64,000 nt of DNA from Tetmemena sp. SeJ-2015. Its lineage: Eukaryota > Ciliophora > Spirotrichea > Sporadotrichida > Oxytrichidae. This document shows positions 22,619 through 31,624 of the stretch, in pieces. The DNA lies in NCBI GenBank assembly GCA_027382625.1, contig JAJKFJ010021315.1, positions 1 through 64,000 of the forward strand. Direction: 5' to 3'. The notes beneath the pieces are model-generated. The model did no database searches and was not told where the DNA came from. It saw only the letters and a program-made list of their open reading frames with translations. Every line of letters begins with the position of its first letter. The first letter of the stretch is position 1. Position numbers and translations under genes: made by a program.

Positions 22619-24191
22619 ATGAGTGAACACTAAAATAACTATCAAGAAGAGTCAAAGATTTTTATGGAGTAATAGAGAACTCAAATATAATCCAACTAAG
22701 CAAATGTGGATAATAAACAAAGGGCTAAATTGAAAGAATAGAGTATGAGTACCACTTTCTTTTACTCGGATGAGCAGCTCTTTCGCTCTTTCAAAATTAA
22801 CTAAGAAGTGGCTAAATAGCTATTGGAATAGAAAAGAAGTCTTTTGACTCGATCATAAGAGAAAAGGATCAATAACCTGGAAACATAAACTTCATTTCTT
22901 AAATGATGTTAAATTATTTTAAACTGCAAGCGAAGATGATTATTTGAGCAGGTCCTAGTTACAAAATGTGAAAGAGTACAATTAAGGATATAGCTAAGTT
23001 AGCAAAAATATCCTCTCAAGAAATCGCGAAGTATATGAGTTAAAGAGATCTACTAATGAAACTTAAGAATAGCTTGGAAATTTTTCATCAAGACTAAATA
23101 ACCCTGGTAGAAGCTAAGCAAACTATTTAATGGATCCTCAAAACTTAATTTCTTAATTCAATTCTTGAAATCATTTTGTGAATTACAATTCAAATATTTT
23201 TTACAAGAGATTACTTTAGTTGCAGTAAACTCCTTAAGAATTACACGATGAACTTTAAACTTTGAAAATGAAGCTAAAATTGACTGACTTGATAAGAGCT
23301 AGAGATTCAGCTGAATCCAAGAATACCCTAATTGACGAGATTAAGTCGAGGCTAGAGCAAGAATCTGAAAAGGTTATGGTGGCTCGTGCTCAATAGTAGA
23401 AAACTTAGAGAAAATTCTTCGAAGTTATGATGGGTGGGGCTGATGCTTCACTATTATAGATATCGTTTAATTTTTGATAAACACCATCAAGATCTGTAAT
23501 TTCCTAATTCAATATTGAGGAAGATTCTCGGATTAGAAGCTCTGATGGGAGGCATCATGATACTTAACAAAAGGATGCGGTATTGATTCGTGAGCTAAGG
23601 CGAATAGAGGAACTTAAAATATTTTTGGAGATGCATAGGGATAGTTTTGCGAATTATGGAAGTTTTGACAGCAACACGACTTAGAAGCAAACAGATGTGT
23701 AAGGACTGTCAATCTAAAAACATTTCTCAAACAACAAATAGGTTGATGATCCACTATTAAAAGGTATCAGCCATTAAAATTTTGAAATTAAAAATCAGAG
23801 TAATAACTTAGAAAAGCCTGAAAATATATTGAAGAGTTACTAAGAGAGTGAAATTTTATCCCCAAGCTCTAATAGATCTTATTTTAATTTAAATATAATT
23901 TTGAAGTTATTATACGATGATTTGCTTTGGATTATTTTCTCTTAGTAAATTAAATTTTACTATAAAGAATTCAATTTTCTCTTTTTATTAATTCCTTAAA
24001 TTGATTATGATCTCCATCTACTGTTTTATCAGCAACAAGAAGAACTTCAAACAACAACAATCTGTATGAGCTTTAGTTGAATATTTAGCTATCAGTTTGT
24101 GAAACTCCCACAAACCAGCAATCAAATCCCAAACTACCTCTACACTTTCATTCAACTTAGCCCTCTTAGTAATATATAAATTAGAGAGTGA
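22619..24191 (+). CDS. Coiled-coil protein, unknown
   Basis: ATG at 22619 (MSEHQNNYQEESKIFM). Gln-using frame throughout, with long helical segments: KINQEVAKQLLEQKRSLLT, then after IES 22886-22925 YLSRSQLQNVKEYNQGYS, later LIDEIKSRLEQESEKVMVA and QKDAVLIRELRRIEELKIF. Low-complexity Asn/Ser regions separate them. An AT-rich stretch at 23,880-24,000 is probably an IES. The stop at 24189-24191 assumes a CAAAC pointer join near 24,050; an alternative frame would merge this gene with the next. Not recognised; centrosomal or cytoskeletal coiled-coil proteins look like this. Confidence 0.55.
22886..22925 (+). other. IES, pointer TAAACT
   Basis: TAAACT at 22886-22891 and 22920-22925. Removing 34 nt joins N-L-E-T-Q-T to A-S-E-D-D-Y, deletes a TGA and keeps the phase of the pointer. 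Confidence 0.8.
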
Positions 24192-24256
24192 CCGAAAATG
24201 TTTAAGAAGATTAATAAAAGTCAAAGCAACTTATAAGTTCTGCTTTAAACAATAAT

Positions 24257-25056
24257 CATAATTAAATGATGAAGTAAGGGGAATAGGGACATCCAATTCA
24301 GCCAAGCAAAATTAGTGAATTAGTTAATTCAAGACTTTCTGCTTTTGATAAGGATTCCTTTTTACTGTAAGGGGTCTTAAAATGAGAAAATTGCAATTCC
24401 AGGTTTTAAACCAACTCATCGCGCAGACAGTAAAAGCTAGCATTTCAAAATAGGAATTGATTATACTCCTTAAAGAATATCACCCACTAAAAAGGTAGCT
24501 TAAACCTCTAAAAATGCCCATAGCAGACTCTAAAGCTCTCAATCCCCTTCGCATAACGGAAATGAGGAATAGCAATAAAATATTTTTTAATATAAAAAGA
24601 TAAAGCAATTTTCAAGTACAAAAGAGCATCTAGAGAGATTCGTAATTCAATGGAGTTCTAATAAAACAAGTCAACTTATCAAAAGAAAAAATAGATGAAC
24701 AAAGTTATACAATTCATGAACAAACAAGGAGTTAGCTTCGATCATTATAAATTGCCTGAGTTTAGGTATCTTTGATTACCTAAAAATGCGTCAATGAGAG
24801 TTATATTTTGTAATAAGTAAAGAAAATTTTGTGCCTTCTCTTGGAGTAAAGGGAGATTATAATAACATTTAAAAGATTAGAAATAATGATAAATAAAGAA
24901 TAAACAGCTACCAATACATCATCAGAACGCACAAATTCATAACATCATAAATCTTACCTTGCTCTAAAAACTTGAATAAAAAGACCCAAATCTAAGAAAT
25001 ATCCTTATCTAAAATAAAATGAAAAGCAAAGACTAAACTTAAACTCCTCAATATGA
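24257..25056 (+). CDS. Unknown disordered protein
   Basis: Not recognised. A Gln-using frame starts ATG ATG AAG TAA at 24257 (MMKQGEQGHPIQPSKIS), continues FKPTHRADSKSQHFKIG and a Ser/Gln/Asn-rich stretch (SRLQSSQSPSHNGNEEQQQ), then basic helical pieces (STKEHLERFVIQWSS, VIQFMNKQGVSFDHYK, ENFVPSLGVKGDYN). The TGA at 25054-25056 is a provisional end. Internal frame changes imply IESs. The next gene starts 127 bp downstream. It may instead be the C-terminal part of the preceding gene. Confidence 0.45.
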
Positions 25057-25183
25057 TAACATAGCCAATTCCTGGTAATGATTTTCTATTATTACTTATT
25101 GGTACTAGCAGACCAACACAATTGAGAAAGAGACTGAAATAGAGAATAATCTTCTTTTAGAGCGCTACTAAAGTACATATCAA

Positions 25184-26662
25184 ATGCAGTCATTCAACAT
25201 CGAATCATCTCACGGAGGTAAATCCCTCCAATAAGTTAATAAAGAAAATGAGAGAATAATAGAAAAGCTAAAAAGTACATTTTAAAAATTTTACTAGAAT
25301 TTTAAATTAGCTTATCGAAGAAAAGAAAAAATATGCAGAGGGAGATGATGACAAAAGGCACCGCGCAGTGAAAGATGATTTCTTCACTGCTCAACTCAAG
25401 AAATTTGAGGAAGCCAATTCTAAGGTCTATATTCTATTCTCAATATGTGCTTCACTTTGCTTTGCTACTCACAACTATATTTAAAAAATTCTTATATTAA
25501 AAGCTTTAAACTATCTGATTAACTACGGTCTGCAACTGAGAAACAATTCTACCACTGTAATATATGCGGAAGGGTTTGCAATGCTAATTATATTCATATT
25601 CTATCACTTTGTCCAAGGAATCAAGAACCGAAGAATTTATGGAGTCTACTGGGCGCGTTCGCGTTCGGCTTTCTTCGATAAAACTTCAGGCAGATTCTTT
25701 AATTTTAAAATAAAGGGAGTTATTCTTTGATATAAAAGATTCGCTTTTTCTACATTCGTGATAGTTATAGGAAGAGGTTCTTTTCAGGGCTTGGCACTTT
25801 TAAACCTAGGAGCTATAGGGCTCTACTGCAAAGAAGCGGATATAAGTCCAAGTGTGATAGTTTCTATATTTTCCCTCACCTCATTCTTTGTAGCATGCTT
25901 GTTCTTTTGCCTCTATAGAGAGCGCCTGAATTATAAGCACATCATCGGAATGTTAATGATAGTAATTTGCGTTGGCTTTGTCACTAAACTTTAATTCATT
26001 TATCATTAGATGCTATCAAAGTTTTTAAGAATATATCAAAGAAGTCAAGGGAGGATAACGTTTTAGATGACACATTTGGAGGAGCGGTTAACGAAGACTC
26101 AATCTAATTTGATCTACCATTTAGATATATTATTTATAGACTAGATTAAAGCACCGAATACTACCTCTCCAATAGTCTTACCAATTATACTTGGCTTGCT
26201 ATAATGCGTAAACTACACCTTCACTGCATTTTTCTTGAGAACAGTTACGAACAAGGGATACTCTGCCACTCAATATACTGTAGACATGATGCTCGTTCTG
26301 GCCATTTTTTACTTATCCTTTTTCGCATACAACCACATTTTAATTCTGCAGTACTCACTCTTTGACGTAGGTTACTTTTCTTTCGGAGCAGTGCTGCTTT
26401 TCTTAGGCTGCTTTACCTAAAATGTGAAATGATTTAAAGTAATCTAATTAGAATATTTTGTGGCTTTGAAGCTAGGAAAGGGAGGTCTAGCGACTGCTTT
26501 GGTATAAACTCAAAGTTTCTTCCAGATAATAATCGAGGTTGCAGTGGAAGAGCGGATTCCTAACGCATTTGAAATTTTCGCAATTATTTTTGGAATAGGA
26601 GGTGCAATAGTTATCGCCTTCGCAAAGAACAACTTTAATTTAAATTTCTTTTTTTTAACTGA
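25184..26662 (+). CDS. EamA/DMT-family membrane transporter, array copy 1
   Basis: Drug/metabolite-transporter superfamily proteins have two EamA repeats and about ten membrane helices; the substrate here is unknown. ATG at 25184 (MQSFNIESSHGGKS). Five pointer-flanked IESs and one possible 11-nt IES restore one frame: charged N-tail, helix ending CFATHNYLINYGLQLRNNS, then SPSVIVSIFSLTSFF and ERLNYKHIIGMLMIVI (end of repeat 1), and repeat 2 with LKLGKGGLATALVQTQSF, EERIPNAFEIFAI and a final helix. The provisional stop is the TGA at 26660-26662, with an AAC pointer join assumed just before it. The last two motifs recur in all seven copies. Confidence 0.85.
25266..25312 (+). other. IES, pointer AGCT (DMT copy 1)
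   Basis: AGCT at 25266-25269 and 25309-25312. Removing 43 nt joins R-I-I-E-K-L to I-E-E-K-K-K-Y. Confidence 0.75.
25473..25514 (+). other. IES at the HNY site, pointer AACTAT (DMT copy 1)
   Basis: AACTAT at 25473-25478 and 25509-25514. Removing 36 nt gives T-H-N-Y-L-I-N-Y-G, aligned with the uninterrupted copies 2 and 7. The same site is interrupted in copies 4, 5 and 6. Confidence 0.9.
25692..25742 (+). other. IES, pointer AGATTC (DMT copy 1)
   Basis: AGATTC at 25692-25697 and 25737-25742. Removing 45 nt deletes a TGA and joins T-S-G-R-F to A-F-S-T-F. Confidence 0.85.
25994..26007 (+). other. Possible 11-nt IES, pointer ATT (DMT copy 1)
   Basis: ATT at 25994-25996 and 26005-26007. Deleting 11 nt joins F-V-T-K-L-Q to L-D-A-I-K-V. 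A 3-bp pointer and such a short segment are weak evidence. Confidence 0.4.
26096..26142 (+). other. IES, pointer GACT (DMT copy 1)
   Basis: GACT at 26096-26099 and 26139-26142. Removing 43 nt joins V-N-E-D-Q to I-K-A-P-N-T, leading into repeat 2. Confidence 0.7.
26423..26462 (+). other. IES, pointer TGTG (DMT copy 1)
   Basis: TGTG at 26423-26426 and 26459-26462. Removing 36 nt deletes a TGA and gives F-T-Q-N-V-A-L-K-L-G-K-G-G, matching the other copies. Confidence 0.85.
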
Positions 26663-26916
26663 TCTCTGGATGAAGTCTTTTTGCCAATAATTATACTAAA
26701 ATTACTTTTTTATTTAAAGAATTCACTTTTCACTACTAAACCACTACATCAACGTTTTTGCGACTTAAGATGAAATGCTGATGTAAAATGAATATATCAA
26801 TTTGGAATGCCTTATACATTAAATAAAGTCTTATTAGGTAAGCTTTTAAAAATGTTAATAAAGTGTTTAAGATTATCAAGTCCTGGCAAAATTATTATCA
26901 GCTTTAAAATTCAAGA

Positions 26917-28462
26917 ATGAGGCAAGATAACCAATCTCTTAAAGGCTAGATTGAACTTACAAAGACCCCTGATTATAAAAATTTTGATTAAGTTATAGAA
27001 AATTAATTTGATGGGGAAATTGACCAAGAAAAATTATGGAATATTTTCCCCATAAGATTTAAAAGAAAAGTTGTTATCATACTAGATCGTATCACATCAA
27101 GATTTAAAACATATGAGTCCGTCGCAATAGATTTTTATTTATATACCACTGAATCTAAATTTATGTATAAAGAATAGACTTCTACAACTTAAAAGCAGTC
27201 GTTTTGGCAAGAAAAATTGTTTTTCATTTACGCATTACTCTGCTCTTTATGCTTTGCTGTTCATAACTACATGGTTTCGTATGGGATGAGGTGGCGTAAT
27301 GATTCAACAATCCTATACCCAGAGCATATTTCATTAAAACAATAGTTTATTTTTAGAGGGGTTTTGCTTAACAGCTTTCTTTATTTAAGTTAGAAAATTA
27401 AAATATTAGCTCTTGGCTTGGGTTATCATGTGTATAACACTTACAAGTATAAGAAATCCTCAGGATAGCTATTTGATAAGAGCAACTCAGTTTTCTTTAA
27501 GAGAAGATCAGTCTCTGAACTATAGGAGCTTACTAGTTATGATTTCGAGGGCTGTAATTGCAGTAGTTGCTATTTCAAATACCTCAACTATCTCAAACAT
27601 AAATTTGCTTCTGAAATATATCTTAAATAAAATGTAAGATCTCTTACTACACTCGAAAAGCAGGTGCAAGCTTCAGCGTGATGCAATCCATCCTTGCACT
27701 AGCATCTTTCTTTACAGCATTGCATTCTTATTTCATGTACAAGGAGAGGCTTTATCTGAGACACTTGGCAGGCATGCTTTGCCTCATAATCTGTTTAGTG
27801 TTCCTTGCTATTTCCAAGCAACTGATTTGCATTTCATTTTAAATATATAACTGACTTTTACAGAAAGCTAACAATACAAAGATTTAATCGCCTCAGGTGA
27901 TGAGATCTACTCCCTCTGGATACCGATTGGCTTCACATTTTTGCAATGCTTATACTATGTAATCGCCTCAGTCCAACTTAGAATAGCTCTTTCCAACAAG
28001 TACCCTCTTAATTAAAATGCTAATGAGAGAATAGAAATAAAGCTTTTACCCAGCTATGCAATTTTCCATTGACTTTTAAATGTTGACAGGAGTAATATTC
28101 TTGATTGGATTTCTGGAGTAAACTTACCTTCTCAGACAAGCCATATTCTCTGTATTTGACTATCTATATAATCATAGCTGGTCTAGCAATCTTTGGAGCG
28201 CTCACTTTTCTGAATCTGGCTTTAAAGTATGGAAAAGGAGGATTGAATACACTTATAATATAATAAATATATTGGCAGTAGCAATTTCTCAGACTAATAG
28301 CTGCATCATACTGTAAATAAATATAAGAGTTATAAATATCTATTGGATTAAAAACTGCTGTTTGAGATAATTTTTGAATAAAGAATGCCAAACATTTACG
28401 AAGTGTTGTCAATAGCTTTTGCAATGGCTGGAGGAATGATTATCGCTATTGTTAAGCAGTGA
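26917..28462 (+). CDS. EamA/DMT-family membrane transporter, array copy 2
   Basis: ATG at 26917 (MRQDNQSLKGQIEL), TGA at 28460-28462. Landmarks after IES removal: CFAVHNYMVSYGMRWRNDS with no IES at the HNY site, TISYYTRKAGASFSVMQSI, YKERLYLRHLAGMLCLI, DEIYSLWIPIGFTFLQC, ALKYGKGGLNTLII, LLFEIIFEQRMPNIYEV and GGMIIAIVKQ at the C-terminus. The AGASFSVM motif groups it with copy 7, not with copies 3-6. Pointer-flanked IESs lie at 27373, 27590, 27820 and 28310. Two small frame corrections remain: a tandem CTAT at 28160 and a TTTT run near 27,503. Confidence 0.85.
27373..27411 (+). other. IES, pointer AGCT (DMT copy 2)
   Basis: AGCT at 27373-27376 and 27408-27411. Removing 35 nt joins F-C-L-T-A to L-G-L-G-Y-H-V-Y. 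Confidence 0.7.
27590..27643 (+). other. IES, pointer ATCTC (DMT copy 2)
   Basis: ATCTC at 27590-27594 and 27639-27643. Removing 49 nt gives S-T-I-S-Y-Y-T-R-K-A-G-A-S-F, aligned with F-I-S-Y-Y-S-H-K-A-G in copy 7. Confidence 0.88.
27820..27854 (+). other. IES, pointer AACTGA (DMT copy 2)
   Basis: AACTGA at 27820-27825 and 27849-27854. Removing 29 nt joins S-K-Q-L-T to F-T-E-S-Q-Q-Y-K-D-L. Confidence 0.8.
28160..28167 (+). repeat. Tandem CTAT CTAT at a required 4-nt frame correction (DMT copy 2)
   Basis: Deleting one CTAT joins V-F-D-Y to I-I-I-A-G-L-A-I-F in the conserved repeat-2 helix. The repeat is not a homopolymer, so a simple run-length error is less likely. It looks like a pointer pair with no IES between. 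Confidence 0.5.
28310..28357 (+). other. IES, pointer ACTG (DMT copy 2)
   Basis: ACTG at 28310-28313 and 28354-28357. Removing 44 nt gives C-I-I-L-L-F-E-I-I-F-E-Q-R, matching all paralogues. Confidence 0.85.
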
Positions 28463-28959
28463 GATGAGTTAAGAGCGGCGATAATAATCAGTAATGTGAA
28501 ATATCAATTCCAATAGATTCAGAATAGTATGTATGCTTATAGTCTGCAAATCAGAATTTTGACCAAACCCATCAAATTGTAAATAATTAGCGAGTCTTAT
28601 CTAATTTTTTATGACTTACTTAATTAGATAAAATTAAGCAGAATATTCTAAGTTTTTGTTTTAAGACTCATAATATTTATATTAAATATCTTTCTTTAAG
28701 ATCTGTTCATTTTTATATTTGCGTATATCTAACTAGTAATGAAAGACAAACATTTAAGTTAGTGTACATAAAAATTATTTATAGTATAAATTATTAAGTA
28801 ATGAGAAGCAAAAATTAAAAAGAAGGTGATAATGACCAGCACTTTAATTACTCCTCTATTTATTATCATTCAAATTAAATATATTTATCAATTCATTATT
28901 TAAAAATATACAAAATAAAATTAAAATCATCCCTTTTTTTAAATTAATTTTGAGGAATT
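28463..28959. other. AT-rich spacer between DMT copies 2 and 3
   Basis: Very AT-rich, with no sustained coding frame seen. The far end runs into what may be the N-terminal coding of copy 3. Confidence 0.4.
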
Positions 28960-30931
28960 ATTCAATTTTCCAATAACAAGAACAGCTTTTGAATGGAAGT
29001 AATCTTTAGCAAAAATAACAGACAAATCTGCAGGAATACGATATCGCAAGCAGAGATTAATAAAGTCTAACTTCCTCAAAGAACAATATAAACAGAGATA
29101 AGCATTGAAACTAATTTTATTATATTTTAGCAGGACTAAGTACCAAAAATACTTGTACTCTTATTTTACACTATATTTACCTTTTCAGTATTTTTAGATT
29201 GAAAGTTCACATAAAACGACAGGATTGAATGGATCCAAAATAACTTATAACTAGTTCAACTCCGATTCAATCCATGAGGATAAAGATAATTTATAATTTA
29301 ATATAAATCAGTTTTGATAAAGAATCACTTCTCAATAACAAAAGATAGGAATACTAACCACCTTACGCCTCCTCATTATAAAATACTCTTCACCAATCAC
29401 CTCCAGAGTCTTCAACAGCCCTTGCAATTGATAAAGAAAAGAATGGAAATTTTGGACAGCATTAAGTTTCTATACCCTCTCAAAAATTTGGGATCGAAGT
29501 TCTTGCCACCAAGTAAGCTGCTTCTTCGATGGTTGTGAATAACAAGAAATCCATATTTTTTGGCATCTTGTGCGCATTCTTAAGTGTATATATAATTATG
29601 GATATATATTTATTCTGCTTTGCCCTTCATAATTTCATAATATCCTAATGCCTTAAGATGAGAAACAACTCTGGGACAGTTGTTTTTGCTGAATGGATTA
29701 CTTTCTTCCTATTTTCAGCATGCATACATGTTAAACTAGCTTATTCTAGCTATTAAAAAAATGGAAAATTATGGGTTCTTTCAGAATCACAGTTTATCAA
29801 TTATGAATCTTTTATTTCATATAATGAATTATCAGCAAGCACACCAATAAATTTTCAATTAAAATTAATATACTTTAATTTTCTTGGACAGGTCCTATTT
29901 GCGTTTTCTTGAGAGGTGTAGCGATGGGCTGCATAAACTTGATAGTCGGCCTGATTGCTAAATATTCACGTATGGCTGATATAAGTCCAAGTGTAATTCT
30001 CTCTTCGGTCTCACTCTCCTCATTTATGGTGGCTCTTTTATTCTACTTTATGTACAAAGAGAGGATTACAGTTTATCACATCATTTATTTCTAATGAAAA
30101 TGAATTTGTTGTTTAATTCACTATGCTGGAATGCTTTTGATTGTTCTATGCGTTGTTTTAGTTGGAATTAGTTGAAATATTTAGGGTAATAAATATTAAA
30201 TGATTGAATTTCGAAAAATGGAATCGAACCTGTTTTGGATAACCCTGATTAACCAGCTCCTATTTCTATACTAGTAAAAGTAAAAGCACTGACTTAAAAA
30301 AAGAGCAGTCATTTTTTAAGGTTTACCTCTGTTCTTTGCTTTTCTGATGATGGCAGGGCTTAGTTTTTCCACAGTTTGTGTTCGCCATGCAAACTCGAAT
30401 ATAACAACTTTTGTTTCTAAAATTTCATTTTTTTGTGTGAATGGATACAACCCTTAATATAAAGAGCATAAATAAACTTAGAGATTTGGCATTGATTAAA
30501 CTCTGGTTACTTCAGTATTTTTCTTTTTCCTCTTCTTAAAATGAAAAATAGAATATAGGCTTCTTTGAGTCACATGCTAATTACTTGGCTTACGAGTGGG
30601 ATCTGATCATTATAGTGCAACTAGCAGCTGTGGCTCTCATCACTGCAGTTTAGTGTTTTAACAAAGCTCTGAGTTGTGGCATGGGAGGCATTATTCCTTA
30701 AATGATTTATATAATTTTGAGATGTTAAACTACACAATGATTTTTATCTTTATGATGTGATGTCAATGTCTCAGACTCAACACTTGTTTTACATGATAAT
30801 GGAGGTAGTTGTGGAGCAGAGGATTCCTAATTCTTACGAAATAGTAGCAGTCATTTGTGCAATATCTGGTGCCTCTATCATTTAAAAGTGCATACATTAT
30901 AATTTTAATCATCGGATTCTCAAAGAAATGA
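28960..30931 (+). CDS. EamA/DMT-family membrane transporter, array copy 3
   Basis: The start is not resolved: coding-like sequence begins near 28,960 (LLNGSNLQQKQQTNL), then an N-terminal stretch resembling copy 1 (FQIESSHKTTGLNG). Further landmarks: CFALHNFIISQCLKMRNNS, FLRGVAMGCINLIVGLIAKY, MADISPSVILSSVSLSSF, YAGMLLIVLCVVLVGIS, second repeat VRHANSN, NKALSCGMGGIIPQM, VVVEQRIPNSYEIVAV and the end ASIIGFSKK at TGA 30929-30931. IESs at 29279, 30076 and 30877 are well supported; others (near 29,590, 29,850, 30,500 and 30,720) are implied by frame changes. Confidence 0.78.
29279..29323 (+). other. IES, pointer GATAAAGA (8 bp; DMT copy 3)
   Basis: GATAAAGA at 29279-29286 and 29316-29323. Removing 37 nt joins S-I-H-E-D-K to E-S-L-L-N-N-K. 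Confidence 0.85.
30076..30121 (+). other. IES, pointer TCAC (DMT copy 3)
   Basis: TCAC at 30076-30079 and 30118-30121. Removing 42 nt deletes a TGA and gives T-V-Y-H-Y-A-G-M-L-L-I-V, aligned with K-H-I-L-G-M in other copies. Confidence 0.85.
30877..30912 (+). other. IES, pointer ATCAT (DMT copy 3)
   Basis: ATCAT at 30877-30881 and 30908-30912. Removing 31 nt brings the TGA at 30929 into frame, so the protein ends A-S-I-I-G-F-S-K-K like its paralogues. Confidence 0.88.
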
Positions 30932-31624
30932 TTTGGTCAAAAAAATGATTTTCTTTCTTTTGAAAATATCAATCAAGTTTCTATCAATTTATCTTTTTGC
31001 CGAAATCATACCTATTTTTGTTGATGGGGCAATTTTTCATTTGAGTATGATGTGTTTAAGAAATTAAATTTAAAAATATGGACATCTCTGAATAATACGA
31101 AACTCCATCTGCCAAAAATAAATAATTCCATTGTTAAATTTTAATTTTTAAAATGGTTTGAGAGATGCTATTTTCTTTTTAGAGACGCTGATAAATTTTA
31201 TAAGGAAGACAATTATTTCACCAATCCTCCTGAACTAAACATTTTAGAACTTTGCGATTTTCTCTTCAATGATGGTGATTTCTCTCTATCTCGTTCATTT
31301 GTAAATTAATAATTTAATATTATTTAAAATTAATTTTCTTCTCGAAAGAATATAACCAAGACGTAAAAGCATTATTTATCGATTCATACTTTATTTCTTT
31401 GGATTAATCAGTGCAGTTCTTTCAAGTTTAGAGCTATGTCCAAGTTGTTGAAAAGTTATTTCTATTAAAAATTTATCACTCACCTCAAATAGTAAATCTA
31501 TGCAAAATCTTATTATTTTTTTAAATAATTTTTATACGAAATTAAAGACAGAGTGGTATTCACAATAAATAAAGGCTTAATTTAAAGAATTAAAATATTA
31601 AAAAACGCAATTAACTTTTGTAAA
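30932..31624 (+). other. Spacer between DMT copies 3 and 4 carrying a foreign coding-like segment
   Basis: Mostly AT-rich. At about 31,033-31,310 a plus frame without TGA encodes about 90 residues unlike the transporters, including LNNTKLHLPKINNS, ERCYFLFRDADKFYKED and LCDFLFNDGDFSLSRSF. It has no start or terminal TGA of its own. It may be an isolated MDS of another gene, or a pseudogene piece. Confidence 0.5.
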
